Below, piece after piece: positions 36,917-47,210 of a DNA stretch of 64,000 nt; position 1 is the first letter of the stretch, and each line of letters opens with the position of its first letter. The notes beneath the pieces are model-generated. The model did no database searches and had not been told where the DNA came from. It saw nothing but the letters and a program-made list of their open reading frames with translations. The position numbers and the translations under genes are program-made. The DNA is from Paracoccus beibuensis (GTDB lineage: Bacteria > Pseudomonadota > Alphaproteobacteria > Rhodobacterales > Rhodobacteraceae). Location of the stretch: the NCBI RefSeq assembly GCF_026162625.1, contig NZ_JAOTBD010000004.1:124001-188000 (forward strand), written 5' to 3'.

Positions 36917-38119
36917 TTATCGGGTCGACGTTTCCAGCGCCGCGACCCCGGGCAGGTCCTTGCCCTCCATCCATTCAAGGAACGCGCCGCCCGCGGTCGA
37001 GATAAAGGTGAAGTCCCCGGCAACCCCCGCCTTGTTCAGCGCCGCCACCGTGTCGCCGCCGCCGGCAACTGACACGAGGCCGCCGCCGCGCGTCAGCTCC
37101 GCCGCGGCCTGCGCAGCCGCATTCGTGGCGCGGTCAAAGGGCTCGATCTCGAAGGCGCCAAGGGGGCCATTCCAGATCAGCGTCTTGCAGGCCGTCATCG
37201 CTTGGCGCAGCGCCTCGACCGTCTCGGGGCCCGCGTCGAGGATCATCGCGTCGGCGGGGCACTGATCAACCGGCAGCGTCTCGGACGCGGCGCCGGCCTT
37301 GAATTCGCGGGCGATGACGATATCGACCGGCAGGTGGATCCTGCACCCCGTCGCCTGAGCCTTCTCCAGGATCGCGCGGGCGGTGTCGGCCATGTCGCGT
37401 TCGGCCAGCGACTTGCCGACCTCGACCCCCTGCGCCACCAGGAAGGTGTTCGCCATGCCGCCACCGATCACCAGGTGGTCGACCTTCGCCACCAGGTTCT
37501 CCAGCAGTTCCAACTTGGTCGAGACCTTGGCGCCGCCCACGACCGCCATCACCGGCCGCTGTGGGTTGCCCAAGGCCGCGTGCAGCGCCTTCAGCTCGGC
37601 CTCCATCAGGCGGCCTGCGCCGGAATTCAGCAGCCGCGCAAGCCCCTCGGTCGAGGCATGAGCGCGGTGCGCCGCCGAGAAGGCGTCGTTGACATAGGCA
37701 CCGCCGAGGGCCGCGAGGGAGGCCGCGAAAGTCGCGTCATTGGCTTCCTCGCCCGCGTGGAACCGCGTGTTTTCAAGCAGCGCAACCTGCCCCGGCTGCA
37801 ACGCGGCGACGACGCGCTTGGCGGGACCGCCGATGCAGTCGTCGGCGAAGACGACGGGCTGGCCCAAGGCCGCTTCCAGCGCCGGGACGATCTGCTTTAG
37901 GCTCATGCTGTCGACGCGTTCGCCCTTGGGACGGTCGAAATGCGCCAGCAGCACGGGGATGCCGCCCTTGGCCTGGATGTCCCTGACGGTCGGCACGATC
38001 TTGTCGATGCGCGTGGTGTCGGTGACGCGGCCATCTTCGACGGGCACGTTCACGTCGACGCGGGTCAGCACCACCTTTCCGTCAAGATCCATGTCGTCGA
38101 TCGTGTGGAACCTGGTCAT
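36917..38119 (-). CDS. pgk: phosphoglycerate kinase
   Basis: 400 aa glycolytic enzyme transferring phosphate from 1,3-BPG to ADP. N-terminal [36 protein letters not shown]; nucleotide domain [17 protein letters not shown] (residues about 195) and the C-terminal [14 protein letters not shown] with [16 protein letters not shown]. The family motif HLGRPKG is here HFDRPKG, a small deviation also known in alphaproteobacteria. Start at 38119 has GGAAGGA upstream; the 430-aa alternative is rejected. Confidence 0.96.
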   Translation of the reverse strand: MTRFHTIDDMDLDGKVVLTRVDVNVPVEDGRVTDTTRIDKIVPTVRDIQAKGGIPVLLAHFDRPKGERVDSMSLKQIVPALEAALGQPVVFADDCIGGPAKRVVAALQPGQVALLENTRFHAGEEANDATFAASLAALGGAYVNDAFSAAHRAHASTEGLARLLNSGAGRLMEAELKALHAALGNPQRPVMAVVGGAKVSTKLELLENLVAKVDHLVIGGGMANTFLVAQGVEVGKSLAERDMADTARAILEKAQATGCRIHLPVDIVIAREFKAGAASETLPVDQCPADAMILDAGPETVEALRQAMTACKTLIWNGPLGAFEIEPFDRATNAAAQAAAELTRGGGLVSVAGGGDTVAALNKAGVAGDFTFISTAGGAFLEWMEGKDLPGVAALETSTR

Positions 38120-38303
38120 CCTTGCATCCTTCCGGTGTGGGGCGTTGACAGGCTTGTCCCGCATGGAACGGGGGTCGTCAACCGCGCCAAGGCCGGGCGC
38201 GCTTCGCATGATCCCGCCGGTACGGACGAGTCACGGTTTCGCGCGTTGCCCTTCGCCGGGCAAGTCCCTAGATCAGAGGGCGAACCTGTCAAAGGAGGGC
38301 CGC

Positions 38304-38810
38304 ATGGCCGATATCAAGGACCCAGAGAACACCATCATCATGGAGCTCAAGGATGGCCCCGTCGTCATCGAGCTGCTGAACGATGTTGCCCCCAAGCATG
38401 TGGAGCGCATGAAGGAACTGGCCCGCGCCGGCGCCTATGACAACGTCGCCTTCCACCGCGTGATCGAGGGCTTCATGGCCCAGACCGGCGACGTGGCCCA
38501 TGCCAACATGGAAAATGGCTACAACCCGGGCCGCGCAGGAACCGGCGGTTCGGACAAGCCGGACCTGCCGGCCGAATTCTCGAAGCTGCCGCATGATCGC
38601 GGCACGCTTGGCGCCGCGCGGTCGCAGAACCCCGACAGCGCCAACAGCCAGTTCTTCATCAACTTCGGCGACAACCACTTCCTGAACGGCCAGTACACCG
38701 TTTATGGCCGCGTCGTCGAGGGGATGGAGCATGTCGACAAGATCGCCCGCGGCGAACCGCCCGCGCAGCCCGACCGTATGATCAGCGTGAAGGTGGCCGC
38801 CGATGCGTAA
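38304..38810 (+). CDS. ppiB: peptidyl-prolyl cis-trans isomerase, cytoplasmic cyclophilin
   Basis: 168 aa cyclophilin without a signal peptide. Active-site features: NVAFHRVIEGFMAQTGD (the catalytic FHRxxxxFMxQxGD), then GTLGAARSQNPDSANSQFFIN and FLNGQYTVYGRVVEGM. It accelerates proline isomerisation in the cytoplasm. AAAGGAGGG precedes the ATG. Its last eight bases overlap the start of a second, exported cyclophilin gene. Confidence 0.95.
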   Translation: MADIKDPENTIIMELKDGPVVIELLNDVAPKHVERMKELARAGAYDNVAFHRVIEGFMAQTGDVAHANMENGYNPGRAGTGGSDKPDLPAEFSKLPHDRGTLGAARSQNPDSANSQFFINFGDNHFLNGQYTVYGRVVEGMEHVDKIARGEPPAQPDRMISVKVAADA

Positions 38811-39420
38811 GTTCGTCCTGATCCCCGCCGTTCTTGCGCTTGGCACCACGGCCGCCTTCGCTCAGGGCACCAACCCCGAGGTCGAGGACACCGAAGGCCC
38901 GAACATGGTCATCGAGGTCGCGGACGCCGAGGGTAATTCCAAGGGCACGATGGTCCTGGACCTGCGCGAGGACCTGGCCCCGAACCACGTCGCCCGCCTG
39001 GTCGAACTGACCGAACAGGGCGCCTATGACGGCGTGGTGTTCCACCGCGTGATCGACGGCTTCATGGCGCAGACCGGCGACGTGGCCAACGGCAAGCAGG
39101 GCGAGGACACCTCGATGGCCGGCATGGGCGGATCCGACCTGCCCGATCTCGAGGCCGAGTTCAGCGACACGACCTTCGGGCGCGGCACCGTCGGCATGGC
39201 CCGCGCGGCCGACCCGAACAGCGCCAACAGCCAGTTCTTCATCGATCTGGCGCCGGCACAATTTCTTGACGGCCAGTACACCGTCGTCGGCCAACTGATC
39301 GAAGGCTGGGAAGTGCTGGACAGCATCAAGAAGGGCGACGCAGCCGCCAACGGCGCGGTCGAAGAGCCCGACTACATGCTGGACGTCAGCATCCAGGGTG
39401 CCGAAGAGGAAGGCGCCTGA
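38803..39420 (+). CDS. ppiA: peptidyl-prolyl cis-trans isomerase, exported cyclophilin
   Basis: 205 aa. A signal peptide is visible (RKFVLIPAVLALGTTAAFAQ), so this paralogue works in the periplasm. Catalytic core GVVFHRVIDGFMAQTGDVA, GTVGMARAADPNSANSQFFI, FLDGQYTVVGQLIEGW. The C terminus is acidic (GAEEEGA). It overlaps the cytoplasmic paralogue by eight bases in another frame and is followed by a strong terminator. Confidence 0.94.
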   Translation: MRKFVLIPAVLALGTTAAFAQGTNPEVEDTEGPNMVIEVADAEGNSKGTMVLDLREDLAPNHVARLVELTEQGAYDGVVFHRVIDGFMAQTGDVANGKQGEDTSMAGMGGSDLPDLEAEFSDTTFGRGTVGMARAADPNSANSQFFIDLAPAQFLDGQYTVVGQLIEGWEVLDSIKKGDAAANGAVEEPDYMLDVSIQGAEEEGA

Positions 39421-39445
39421 GCCTTCCCCCGATGAACTGCTGAAA

Positions 39446-39466
39446 GGGGGCATTTGCCCCCTTTTT
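39446..39466 (+). terminator. intrinsic terminator after the cyclophilin pair
   Basis: GGGGGC, loop ATTT, GCCCCC, then five T; 25 bases after the ppiA stop. Clear rho-independent terminator on the plus strand. Confidence 0.88.
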
Positions 39467-39508
39467 CGCCCTTGCAGCAATGGCGGTGCAAGGCCATGCT
39501 GCGGCCTC

Positions 39509-42049
39509 ATGAACATGCATGACATCAGCGAGGCGACCGAGATCACGCCTTCCGGGCGTATCGACCGCGCCCACCACGGATGGCGTGCCAAATGCCTGCA
39601 GCGGCTGGTCCGGATGCAGCTTCCGGTCCCCCGCAGCTTCGCGATCTCTGCCGAAACGGTGCGCATCATCGCGCAAGGCCGCCGCGTCCAACCCGAGGCG
39701 CTGCGCGACGTCTTCGCGGGCAACGGGCTTGTCAGCGTGCGCCCTTCAGCGGTGATGCCCGAATGGGGCGGTCCGGGGACGGTGCTGAACGTCGGCATCA
39801 ACGACGACGTCCATGTGCGGCTGGTATCCGCTCTTGGCAAGGCCAATGCCGATGCGGTCTATCTGTCCTTCGTGCAAAGTTATGCGATCCACATCGCGCG
39901 GCTGGACCCGGACATGTTCACGCAGGACGGCCCCGACGCGCTGGCCGAAGCTCTGCGCTGCTATCGCGACGAGATGGACGCCCCCTTCCCTCAGGACCCC
40001 GCCGAGCAGCTGTCGGAGGTCCTGCGCAGCATGGCGCGGGCCTGGGACGGCCCGACAGCGCGTCTTCTGCGCCAGGCCAAGGGCGCGCCGCCCGACGCTC
40101 CGCTGGGGTTGGTCGTGCAGGAAATGGCGCTGGCGCTTGGGCCGGGCCTCTGCGGGTCGGGGACGATCCAGTTCATCGACCCGGTGACCGGCGCACCCCG
40201 CGTCACCGGCCGCTTTCGTGGCCAGCACCACGGTGCAGCCGTGGGCAGCGGGGCCGAGACGCTCTACCTGACCAGCGACGAACGCGGCCCCTCGCTCGAG
40301 GATACGGCGCCCGAGATCTTCGCCGACCTCGTCCGCTTCGGCATCGCCGCCCGCGAACGCCTGCGCGAGGAGATGCAGATCGAGTTCGTGGTGACGGGCG
40401 GCCACATCTCGGTCATCGACGCGACGCGGGTCGCCCGCAGCAGCCGCGCCAGCGTCCGCATCGCCGTCAGCCTGGCGCGCGACGGCATCATTCCGCATGA
40501 CGAGGCGCTGATGCGGGTCGAGCCCCGGGCGCTGGCCGACCTGCTGCACCACCAGGTCGACCCCCGGGCCCCGCGCAAGCTGATCGCGCGCGGCATCGAC
40601 GCCAGCCCCGGCGCCGCCACCGGCCGCATCGTCTTTTCCGCAGCCGCTGCCCAGTCCGCGCAGTCGCGCGGAGAGGCCTGCATCCTCGTCCGTCGCGAAA
40701 CGGTGCCCGAGGATATCCGCGGGATGCATGCCTCGGTCGCGGTTCTGACAGAGCGGGGCGGTACCACCAGCCACGCGGCCGTCATCGCCCGCGGCCTTGG
40801 CCTGCCCTGCATCGTTGGGGCCACGGGCCTGTCCATCGACGCGCGCGGCCGGACCCTGAGCGCAGGCACGCATGTCCTGCACGAGGGCGACGAGATCACC
40901 ATCGACGGCAGCTCTGGCGAGGTGCTGGCGGGCGCGGCCGTTCTTCTGCCGCCGGCGCTGGACGACGCCTTCACGCAGCTGATGGACTGGTCGGCCGGGG
41001 CGGGCGGCCTTCACGTCCGCGCCAATGCCGACACCCCCGAGGATGCGCTGACTGCCCGGCGCTTCCAGGCGCAGGGCATCGGTCTCTGCCGGACCGAGCA
41101 CATGTTCTTCGACGCCGAGCGTCTGCCCGCCATGCGCGAGATGATCTTCGCCGACAGCCCCGAGGATCGCCGCCTGTCGCTGGACCGCATCCTGCCGATG
41201 CAGCGGCAGGACTTCACCCGCCTGTTCGAGATCATGGCCGGCCTGCCTGTCACGATCCGGCTGTTCGATCCGCCGCTGCACGAGTTCCTGCCCCATGACC
41301 GCGACGGCCTGCGGGAACTTGCGGAGTCCCTCGACCTGCCGCTGTCCCACGTCACGCGGCGAGTCGAGGCGTTGAGCGAATTCAACCCGATGCTGGGCAT
41401 GCGCGGCGTCCGCCTGGGGATCACGGTTCCCGAGATCTACGACATGCAGGCGCGCGCGATCTTCGAGGCGACGGTCGAGGCCAGCCGCAAGGGTGACCCC
41501 GTCGTCCCCGAGATCATGATCCCCCTGGTCAGCGCCATGCGAGAAGTCGAACTGGTCAAGACCCGCATCGACGCCGTCGCCGCCGCCGTCAGGAACGAGA
41601 TGCGGGCCGAGTTCACCTATCGCCTGGGGGTGATGGTCGAAACGCCCCGCGCGGCGCTGCGCGCAGGCGACATCGCGGCGCATTCGGCCTTCCTGTCCTT
41701 CGGCACGAACGACTTGACGCAGATGACCTATGGCCTGTCGCGCGACGACGCGGGGCGCTTCATGGGTACGTATGTCGGCCAGGGCGTCTATGCCGAGGAC
41801 CCGTTCCACGTCCTCGACCAGGACGGTGTCGGGGAACTGCTGCTGACCGGCGTCCGTCGGGCCCGGCAGCAGAAACCGGGGATCACCATCAGCGTCTGCG
41901 GCGAACACGGAGGCAACCCGGAGTCCATCGCGTTCTGTCATGACGCCGACATCGACTACGTGTCATGTTCGCCATTCCGTGTTCCCGTCGCCCGGCTTGC
42001 GGCGGCGCAGTCCGCGATCCGGGCGCGCAGGTCCTGTGATTCGGACTGA
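39509..42049 (+). CDS. pyruvate phosphate dikinase-like PEP-utilizing enzyme, atypical paralogue
   Basis: 846 aa with the three-domain PPDK plan: N-terminal ATP-grasp, phosphohistidine domain (GGTTSHAAVIARGLGLPCI, catalytic His near residue 425), and C-terminal PEP/pyruvate barrel with LSFGTNDLTQMTYG and SVCGEHGGNPESIAFC (catalytic Cys). However the ATP-site GGKGANL of PPDK reads GWRAKCL here, so the conserved Lys is Arg, and SMPGMMDT is replaced by EWGGPGT. It may use another phosphodonor or have lost full dikinase activity. Start at 39509 is chosen because longer frames run through the ppiA terminator; the ribosome site is weak. Confidence 0.8.
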   Translation: MNMHDISEATEITPSGRIDRAHHGWRAKCLQRLVRMQLPVPRSFAISAETVRIIAQGRRVQPEALRDVFAGNGLVSVRPSAVMPEWGGPGTVLNVGINDDVHVRLVSALGKANADAVYLSFVQSYAIHIARLDPDMFTQDGPDALAEALRCYRDEMDAPFPQDPAEQLSEVLRSMARAWDGPTARLLRQAKGAPPDAPLGLVVQEMALALGPGLCGSGTIQFIDPVTGAPRVTGRFRGQHHGAAVGSGAETLYLTSDERGPSLEDTAPEIFADLVRFGIAARERLREEMQIEFVVTGGHISVIDATRVARSSRASVRIAVSLARDGIIPHDEALMRVEPRALADLLHHQVDPRAPRKLIARGIDASPGAATGRIVFSAAAAQSAQSRGEACILVRRETVPEDIRGMHASVAVLTERGGTTSHAAVIARGLGLPCIVGATGLSIDARGRTLSAGTHVLHEGDEITIDGSSGEVLAGAAVLLPPALDDAFTQLMDWSAGAGGLHVRANADTPEDALTARRFQAQGIGLCRTEHMFFDAERLPAMREMIFADSPEDRRLSLDRILPMQRQDFTRLFEIMAGLPVTIRLFDPPLHEFLPHDRDGLRELAESLDLPLSHVTRRVEALSEFNPMLGMRGVRLGITVPEIYDMQARAIFEATVEASRKGDPVVPEIMIPLVSAMREVELVKTRIDAVAAAVRNEMRAEFTYRLGVMVETPRAALRAGDIAAHSAFLSFGTNDLTQMTYGLSRDDAGRFMGTYVGQGVYAEDPFHVLDQDGVGELLLTGVRRARQQKPGITISVCGEHGGNPESIAFCHDADIDYVSCSPFRVPVARLAAAQSAIRARRSCDSD

Positions 42050-42315
42050 ACCTGCAACCTGACGTTGCAAGGTTTTCTGCTCCGCAGCAACACGGCGGCG
42101 TGATCGGCTGGAACTCGCCTGATCGCGCCGACACGCATGGCGGTATTTCGCCCCGATCTGCCAGAAACCCGCCATTCCCGCCCTTCACGGCGAAGTGGGA
42201 TAGATCGGGCAATCGGTAAAACCTTAAGCAGTTCTTCGAACCTGAAACGCGCCGATCTGCTCTCGGCGCTCTGACCTTAACGCCCTTTCAAGGGGTGAAG
42301 TTTATAGGACTGAAC

Positions 42316-42963
42316 ATGCCCATGCTGCCAGATCGGCTGGCGCACGCCTGTCTTTGTGCTGCCATCGCCACGCCTCTTTTTGTCTCGGGTGCTGCCGCGG
42401 GGGGGAACGGTTCCCTCTTCTCGTCCGGCGGCGGCCTGTTCGGCACGGCCGCCGCGGCGAATGCGCCGCGACCGACGCCGTTGCTGTTTACCGGCGCTGA
42501 CCCCGTGGCAGTCGAAATGATCGACGATGCGCCGGTAGCAACGCTGCACCTCGCCAGCACCCGGACCACCCATTCCGAGGCCGATCTGCAATGCCTGGCA
42601 GAGGCCCTTTATCACGAGGCGCGGGGCGAAGGGCGCCAGGGCCAGCAGGCCGTGGCCGAGGTGATCCTGAACCGTGTCGACAGCCGCGCCTTTCCCGCCA
42701 CCGTCTGCGGCGTGATCAACCAGCCCAGCCAGTTCAGCTATACCATCGGCGGGTCGAAGCCGATCCGCAACAAGTCCGCCTTCCTGCGGGCCCGGGACAT
42801 CGCGGCCGAGGCGCTGGCGGGCGCACCGCGCCAGTTGACTGGCGGAGCCACCTATTTTCACACGCCGGCCGTTCGCCCCTCGTGGTCGCGCCGATTCCAG
42901 AAGACGGTGCAGATCGGCCGTCACATCTTCTACCGCGCCAACCAGCGCGTGGCGTCCAACTGA
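42316..42963 (+). CDS. SleB-family cell wall hydrolase, exported
   Basis: 215 aa. N-terminal signal sequence (ACLCAAIATPLFVSGAAA), a low-complexity spacer, then the Hydrolase_2/SleB domain from about residue 85: LAEALYHEARGEGRQGQQAV (catalytic Glu in the EARGE motif), VILNRVDSRAFPATVCGVI, QFSYT. It likely cleaves peptidoglycan glycan strands. I prefer the ATG at 42316 with AGGA six bases upstream; a GTG at 42295 is possible. It follows a 266-base AT-richer gap without other features. Confidence 0.85.
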   Translation: MPMLPDRLAHACLCAAIATPLFVSGAAAGGNGSLFSSGGGLFGTAAAANAPRPTPLLFTGADPVAVEMIDDAPVATLHLASTRTTHSEADLQCLAEALYHEARGEGRQGQQAVAEVILNRVDSRAFPATVCGVINQPSQFSYTIGGSKPIRNKSAFLRARDIAAEALAGAPRQLTGGATYFHTPAVRPSWSRRFQKTVQIGRHIFYRANQRVASN

Positions 42964-43001
42964 CGCGACAGGGGCTTGCCCGCGCCGCCGTTTTGCGCTG
43001 A

Positions 43002-43715
43002 ATGACGGTTATGGAACATCCAGATCGCATTTTTCTGCGCGACCACGTCATTTCGGCTGAAATCGGCGCGTTCCAGTCCGAACGCGGGCTGGACCAGCGG
43101 CTGCGCTTCAACGTCACGGTCGACCTGCGGGACGCCGTCACCGGCAGCGGTGACCACGTTGACAACATCCTGTCCTATGACGTGCTGACGCAGGCGGTCG
43201 CGACGGCCCTCGCCGATCGGCGCTATAACCTTGTCGAGACGCTGGCCGAAAAGATCGCTGCCGAGGTGCTGGCCCATCCGCGTGCCGCAACTGTCGCCGT
43301 CACCGTCGAAAAGCTGGATCGCGGCCCGGGCGCACTCGGCGTCTCGATCGTCCGCGATGCCGGACGCGTGCCGGTCACGGCAGCCGTTCCCGACGTGACC
43401 GTGCAACTTTTTCAGCCGGGTGCTGCCGCGCCCGAAGGAGCTGTGGTGCTGGTTCCCCCGCCATCAGATCATCACCTGCCCCGGGCGCGCAATGCCCGCC
43501 GCATCACCCTTCTGGCGCTCGACCAGTCGGCCTGGGCAGTTGCGGGCGGTCTGGGCATCGAGGTTGCCGAGACGCGAACGGAACTCGACGCCGCCATCCG
43601 GCAGCGCCAGCCCGTGGTCTGGGCGCCGGCGCGCCTTGCGGCCGATGATCCCGCCGCAGGTGAAACGCCCGCCGACCTGGCCGCCTGGCTGTCCCGGCGG
43701 CTTGGCGCAGGGTGA
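43002..43715 (+). CDS. folB: dihydroneopterin aldolase with C-terminal extension
   Basis: 237 aa. Residues 1-125 form a standard FolB domain: RIFLRDHVISAEIGAF, QRLRFNVTVDLRDA, ILSYDVLTQAV, NLVETLAEKIA, and VTVEKLDRGPGALGVSI, acting in folate synthesis to yield 6-hydroxymethyl-dihydropterin. Residues 126-237 are an additional domain not needed by FolB enzymes (VVLVPPPSDHHLPRARNAR, ITLLALDQSAWAVAGGLGIE) which I do not recognise. The stop overlaps the start of folP. Confidence 0.88.
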   Translation: MTVMEHPDRIFLRDHVISAEIGAFQSERGLDQRLRFNVTVDLRDAVTGSGDHVDNILSYDVLTQAVATALADRRYNLVETLAEKIAAEVLAHPRAATVAVTVEKLDRGPGALGVSIVRDAGRVPVTAAVPDVTVQLFQPGAAAPEGAVVLVPPPSDHHLPRARNARRITLLALDQSAWAVAGGLGIEVAETRTELDAAIRQRQPVVWAPARLAADDPAAGETPADLAAWLSRRLGAG

Positions 43716-44719
43716 CGGGCGCGACCATGTCCGGGGACCGCGTCTATTACCGCCCCATCCCGCAGGCCCATGGCGGTCGCTGGCGCCTTGCCGGCGGCTG
43801 GACGGGCTTTTCCAGCTTCGAACGTCTGCAGCGCGGCCAGGCACCCGTCGTGATCGAAACGGCACCCGATGACATCATGAAGGCGCTGACGGCGCCTCGC
43901 CCACCACTCATGGGCCTGTCGCTGGACCGCCCGCGCCTGATGGGCATCGTCAACGCCACGCCGGACAGCTTTTCGGACGGCGGCCATTACGATCCCCTGC
44001 AGCAGGCGCGGACGCTGGTCGACAACGGCGCCGACATCCTCGACATAGGCGGCGAATCGACCCGCCCCGGAGCGGCGGAGTTGCCCGTGCCCGAGGAGAC
44101 GGCCCGTGTCCTGCCGGTCGTGACGGGGATGTCGGCGATGATCCCGGTCTCGATCGATACGCGGAAGGCGGAGGTCGCAAGGGCCGCGCTGGCTGGGGGT
44201 GCGGCGTTGGTGAACGACGTGTCGGGGTTCGACTTCGACCCCAATCTGCCCGCGGTCGTGGCGCAGGCCGGGGTTCCCGTCTGCCTGATGCACGCCCAGG
44301 GCCTGCCCGAGACGATGCAGCACCATCCGCGATACGACGATGTTCTTCTGGATGTCTACGACGCGCTGGCGGACCGCGTGGCGCGTGCTGTCGCGGCGGG
44401 GGTCCGGGCGGACAGGATCGTGATCGATCCGGGGATCGGCTTTGGCAAGACGCAGGCGCATAATCTGGCGATTCTGCGGCGGATCTCGCTGTTTCACGGC
44501 CTGGGCTGCCCGGTGCTTCTGGGCATCTCGCGCAAGCGCTTCATCGGCACCATCGGCGGCGCCGAGACGCCAGCCGATCGGGTACCGGGAACGCTGGCGC
44601 TGACGGTTGCGGCGGTTGCGCAAGGAATCCAGATCCACCGGGTCCACGACGTCGCCGAACATGCACAAGGGCTGCGCCTGATCGCAGCCCTCAATGAAAA
44701 TGAAAAGGCAGTGACATGA
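43712..44719 (+). CDS. folP: dihydropteroate synthase
   Basis: 335 aa. DHPS motifs in order: [74 protein letters not shown]. It condenses pABA with the pterin pyrophosphate. The first 70 residues precede the TIM barrel ([20 protein letters not shown]) as in other Rhodobacteraceae. The GTG at 43712 overlaps the folB stop as GTGA; an ATG at 43727 is the alternative start. Its stop overlaps glmM (ATGA). Confidence 0.95.
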   Translation: MTGATMSGDRVYYRPIPQAHGGRWRLAGGWTGFSSFERLQRGQAPVVIETAPDDIMKALTAPRPPLMGLSLDRPRLMGIVNATPDSFSDGGHYDPLQQARTLVDNGADILDIGGESTRPGAAELPVPEETARVLPVVTGMSAMIPVSIDTRKAEVARAALAGGAALVNDVSGFDFDPNLPAVVAQAGVPVCLMHAQGLPETMQHHPRYDDVLLDVYDALADRVARAVAAGVRADRIVIDPGIGFGKTQAHNLAILRRISLFHGLGCPVLLGISRKRFIGTIGGAETPADRVPGTLALTVAAVAQGIQIHRVHDVAEHAQGLRLIAALNENEKAVT

Positions 44720-46059
44720 GCAGGAAACTCTTCGGAACGGACGGCGTGCGCGGGCGGGCAAACGCCTTTCCCATGACCGCCGAGATGGCGTTGCGGCTTG
44801 GTGCGGCGGCTGGACGATACTTCCGCCGCGACGGGCGCAATCGTCACCGGGTGGTGATCGGCAAGGATACGCGGCTGTCCGGCTATATGCTGGAAAACGC
44901 GCTGACGGCGGGGCTGACCAGCACCGGCATGAACGTCCTGCTGCTGGGACCCGTGCCGACGCCCGCGGTCGGGTTCCTCACGCGGTCCATGCGCGCCGAC
45001 CTGGGGATCATGATCTCGGCCAGTCACAACCCGGCCGACGACAACGGGATCAAGTTCTTCGGTCCCGACGGCTTCAAGCTGTCCGACGAGGCCGAGGCCG
45101 AGATCGAGGCGATCGTCTCGGGTCATATCGAACCGGCGCAACCGGTCAATATCGGCCGCGCCAAGCGCATCGACGACGGACGCGGCCGCTATGTCGAATA
45201 TGCCAAGACCACCCTGCCCTCGAAGCTGCGGCTGGACGGGCTGAAGGTGGTCATCGACTGCGCCCACGGTGCCGCCTATCGCGCCGCGCCCGATGTCTTG
45301 TGGGAGCTGGGAGCCGATGTCATCCCGCTTGGCATCAAGCCCGACGGGTCCAACATCAACGATGGCGTCGGCAGCACCCATCCGCAGGCCTGTGCTGCGG
45401 CGGTGTGCGAACACGGCGCGCATCTTGGGATCAGCCTGGACGGGGACGCCGACCGCGTGGTGATCGTCGATGAGAAGGGGCGCGTCGCGGACGGCGACCA
45501 GATCATGGCGCTGCTGGCGGGCCGTTGGGCGGACCAGGGCCGGCTGGCCGGCAGGGCGCTGGTCGCGACGGTGATGTCGAACCTGGGGCTTGAACACTAT
45601 CTCGACGGTCGCGGCCTGAGGCTGGAGCGCACGAAGGTCGGCGACCGCTACGTGGTCGAGCGCATGCGCGAGGGTGGTTTCAACCTGGGCGGCGAACAAT
45701 CCGGCCACATCGTGATGACGGACTATGCGACGACCGGCGACGGCTTGGTTGCCGCAATGCAGGTTTTGGGCGCGATGGCCGAAACAGGGCAAACCGCCAG
45801 CGAGCTTGTCAGCCAGTTCGATCCCGTCCCGCAGATGCTGAAGAATGTCCGCTATGCGCCGGGGGCCGATCCGCTGTCGACCGACGGTGTACGACGGGTC
45901 ATCGCCGATGCCGAGGCGCGGCTGGCGGGCCACGGTCGCGTGCTGATCCGCAAGTCCGGCACCGAACCGCTGATCCGCGTGATGGCCGAAGCCGAGGATG
46001 AAACCGTGCTGAGCCAGGTCGTCGACGACATCGTCACCGCCGTCGAGCACGCCGTCTAA
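44716..46059 (+). CDS. glmM: phosphoglucosamine mutase
   Basis: 447 aa. [11 protein letters not shown] start, phosphoserine loop [18 protein letters not shown] (Ser near residue 102), metal loop [16 protein letters not shown], substrate loop [10 protein letters not shown], and C-terminal [14 protein letters not shown]. It makes glucosamine-1-phosphate for peptidoglycan and LPS. The gene order folB-folP-glmM is common in alphaproteobacteria and all three overlap by four bases. The TAA stop shares TTAA with the convergent FAD monooxygenase gene. Confidence 0.97.
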   Translation: MSRKLFGTDGVRGRANAFPMTAEMALRLGAAAGRYFRRDGRNRHRVVIGKDTRLSGYMLENALTAGLTSTGMNVLLLGPVPTPAVGFLTRSMRADLGIMISASHNPADDNGIKFFGPDGFKLSDEAEAEIEAIVSGHIEPAQPVNIGRAKRIDDGRGRYVEYAKTTLPSKLRLDGLKVVIDCAHGAAYRAAPDVLWELGADVIPLGIKPDGSNINDGVGSTHPQACAAAVCEHGAHLGISLDGDADRVVIVDEKGRVADGDQIMALLAGRWADQGRLAGRALVATVMSNLGLEHYLDGRGLRLERTKVGDRYVVERMREGGFNLGGEQSGHIVMTDYATTGDGLVAAMQVLGAMAETGQTASELVSQFDPVPQMLKNVRYAPGADPLSTDGVRRVIADAEARLAGHGRVLIRKSGTEPLIRVMAEAEDETVLSQVVDDIVTAVEHAV

Positions 46060-47186
46060 CCCGCCAGGTCCGCCACCGGATCGTAGTCGTAGAGCCAGTC
46101 GAAGCGTCCGGGCATCAGCCCGGGCGCCGCGCGATCCGCCAGCCGCAGGGCAGCATGACCCAGAAGGCGCTTCGCCCCGCCGAGGTGATAGTTCCGCGCA
46201 TTGGCGTTCGCGGCAGCCACGATGCGACGCGTGCGCGGCTGTCGCAGCGACTGATAACGCGAAAGCGCGACGCCCTGGTCGGCATCGTCGTCCAGACAGG
46301 CGGCCAGAACCCAGGCATCCTCGATCGCCATTCCCGCGCCCTGGGCCAGAAACGGCAGCGTCGGATGCGCGGCATCGCCCAGCAGGACCAGCCGCCCGTC
46401 ATGCCACCGCGTCGCAACCTCGTGCCGGAAAAGCCCCCAGAGGTGGACCTGCCCGATGGCGGCAAGCCAACCGGGGACAGGGCCGCCGAAGCCTGCGAAG
46501 GCCGCCCGCAGCTGGTCGGGATCGCCGGGGTGGGACCATCCTTCGTCCTGCCAGTCGCGCCGCTCCTCGACGGCGACGATGTTGCGCAGCCCGCCCGCCA
46601 GCGGATAGCTGACGATGTGACGCCCCGGCCCCATGAAGACATGCGCTTCCGGGGCGGAGTCCGGCTTGGCGGGGATCACCGCCCTCCAGGCGGTCTGGCC
46701 GGTGAAGAACGGCACCTCGCGCCCGGCCAGCAAGGGGCGGAGGCGGCTTTTGACCCCATCCGCGGCCACGACCAGCGGCACATCGGGAACGCTGTCGAGA
46801 TCCTGGCCGAAGCGCAGGTCCACGCCGGCGGCCGCCGCGGCCTCTGCCAACAGCGACACCAAGGACGCCCGGTGGATCAGCACGAAGCGGACCTGCGACC
46901 GGTGCGCCAGAAGATCCATCCGCAGCACGCGGCGCCCCTGCTGGTCGTTCAGCTGAACCGCCGCCGTCCGCAGCGTGACCGCATCCAGCGAGGCCCCCAA
47001 TCCGAGCGCATCAAGCACCCGAACCGAATTGGCCGACAGTTGGAGGCCCGCGCCGACTTCGGTCAGTGCCGGCGCCCGTTCCAGAACGGTCACGCGCGCC
47101 CCGCGCCGTGCCAGGGCAAGCGCCGCCGTCAGGCCGCCGATGCCGGCCCCCACGATCGTCGCCGTGCGGTCGGAAAGCGAACCCAT
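46056..47186 (-). CDS. FAD-dependent monooxygenase (salicylate hydroxylase-like)
   Basis: 376 aa flavoprotein hydroxylase. FAD-binding Rossmann motif [20 protein letters not shown], the DG motif [13 protein letters not shown], and the GD motif [20 protein letters not shown]. This profile fits the single-component class A hydroxylases related to salicylate or 3-hydroxybenzoate 6-hydroxylase, but substrate is unknown and no aromatic pathway genes are adjacent. The ATG at 47186 is preceded by GGAGG, so it is preferred to a GTG at 47192. Upstream is dksA. Confidence 0.85.
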   Translation of the reverse strand: MGSLSDRTATIVGAGIGGLTAALALARRGARVTVLERAPALTEVGAGLQLSANSVRVLDALGLGASLDAVTLRTAAVQLNDQQGRRVLRMDLLAHRSQVRFVLIHRASLVSLLAEAAAAAGVDLRFGQDLDSVPDVPLVVAADGVKSRLRPLLAGREVPFFTGQTAWRAVIPAKPDSAPEAHVFMGPGRHIVSYPLAGGLRNIVAVEERRDWQDEGWSHPGDPDQLRAAFAGFGGPVPGWLAAIGQVHLWGLFRHEVATRWHDGRLVLLGDAAHPTLPFLAQGAGMAIEDAWVLAACLDDDADQGVALSRYQSLRQPRTRRIVAAANANARNYHLGGAKRLLGHAALRLADRAAPGLMPGRFDWLYDYDPVADLAG

Positions 47187-47210
47187 CGGCACCTCCGGCG
47201 GAAAGACCTT

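Noticed and set aside
39746..41941. 731-aa minus-strand frame opposite the PPDK paralogue
   Set aside because: Antisense shadow with Asp/His/Arg/Gln bias and no motif.
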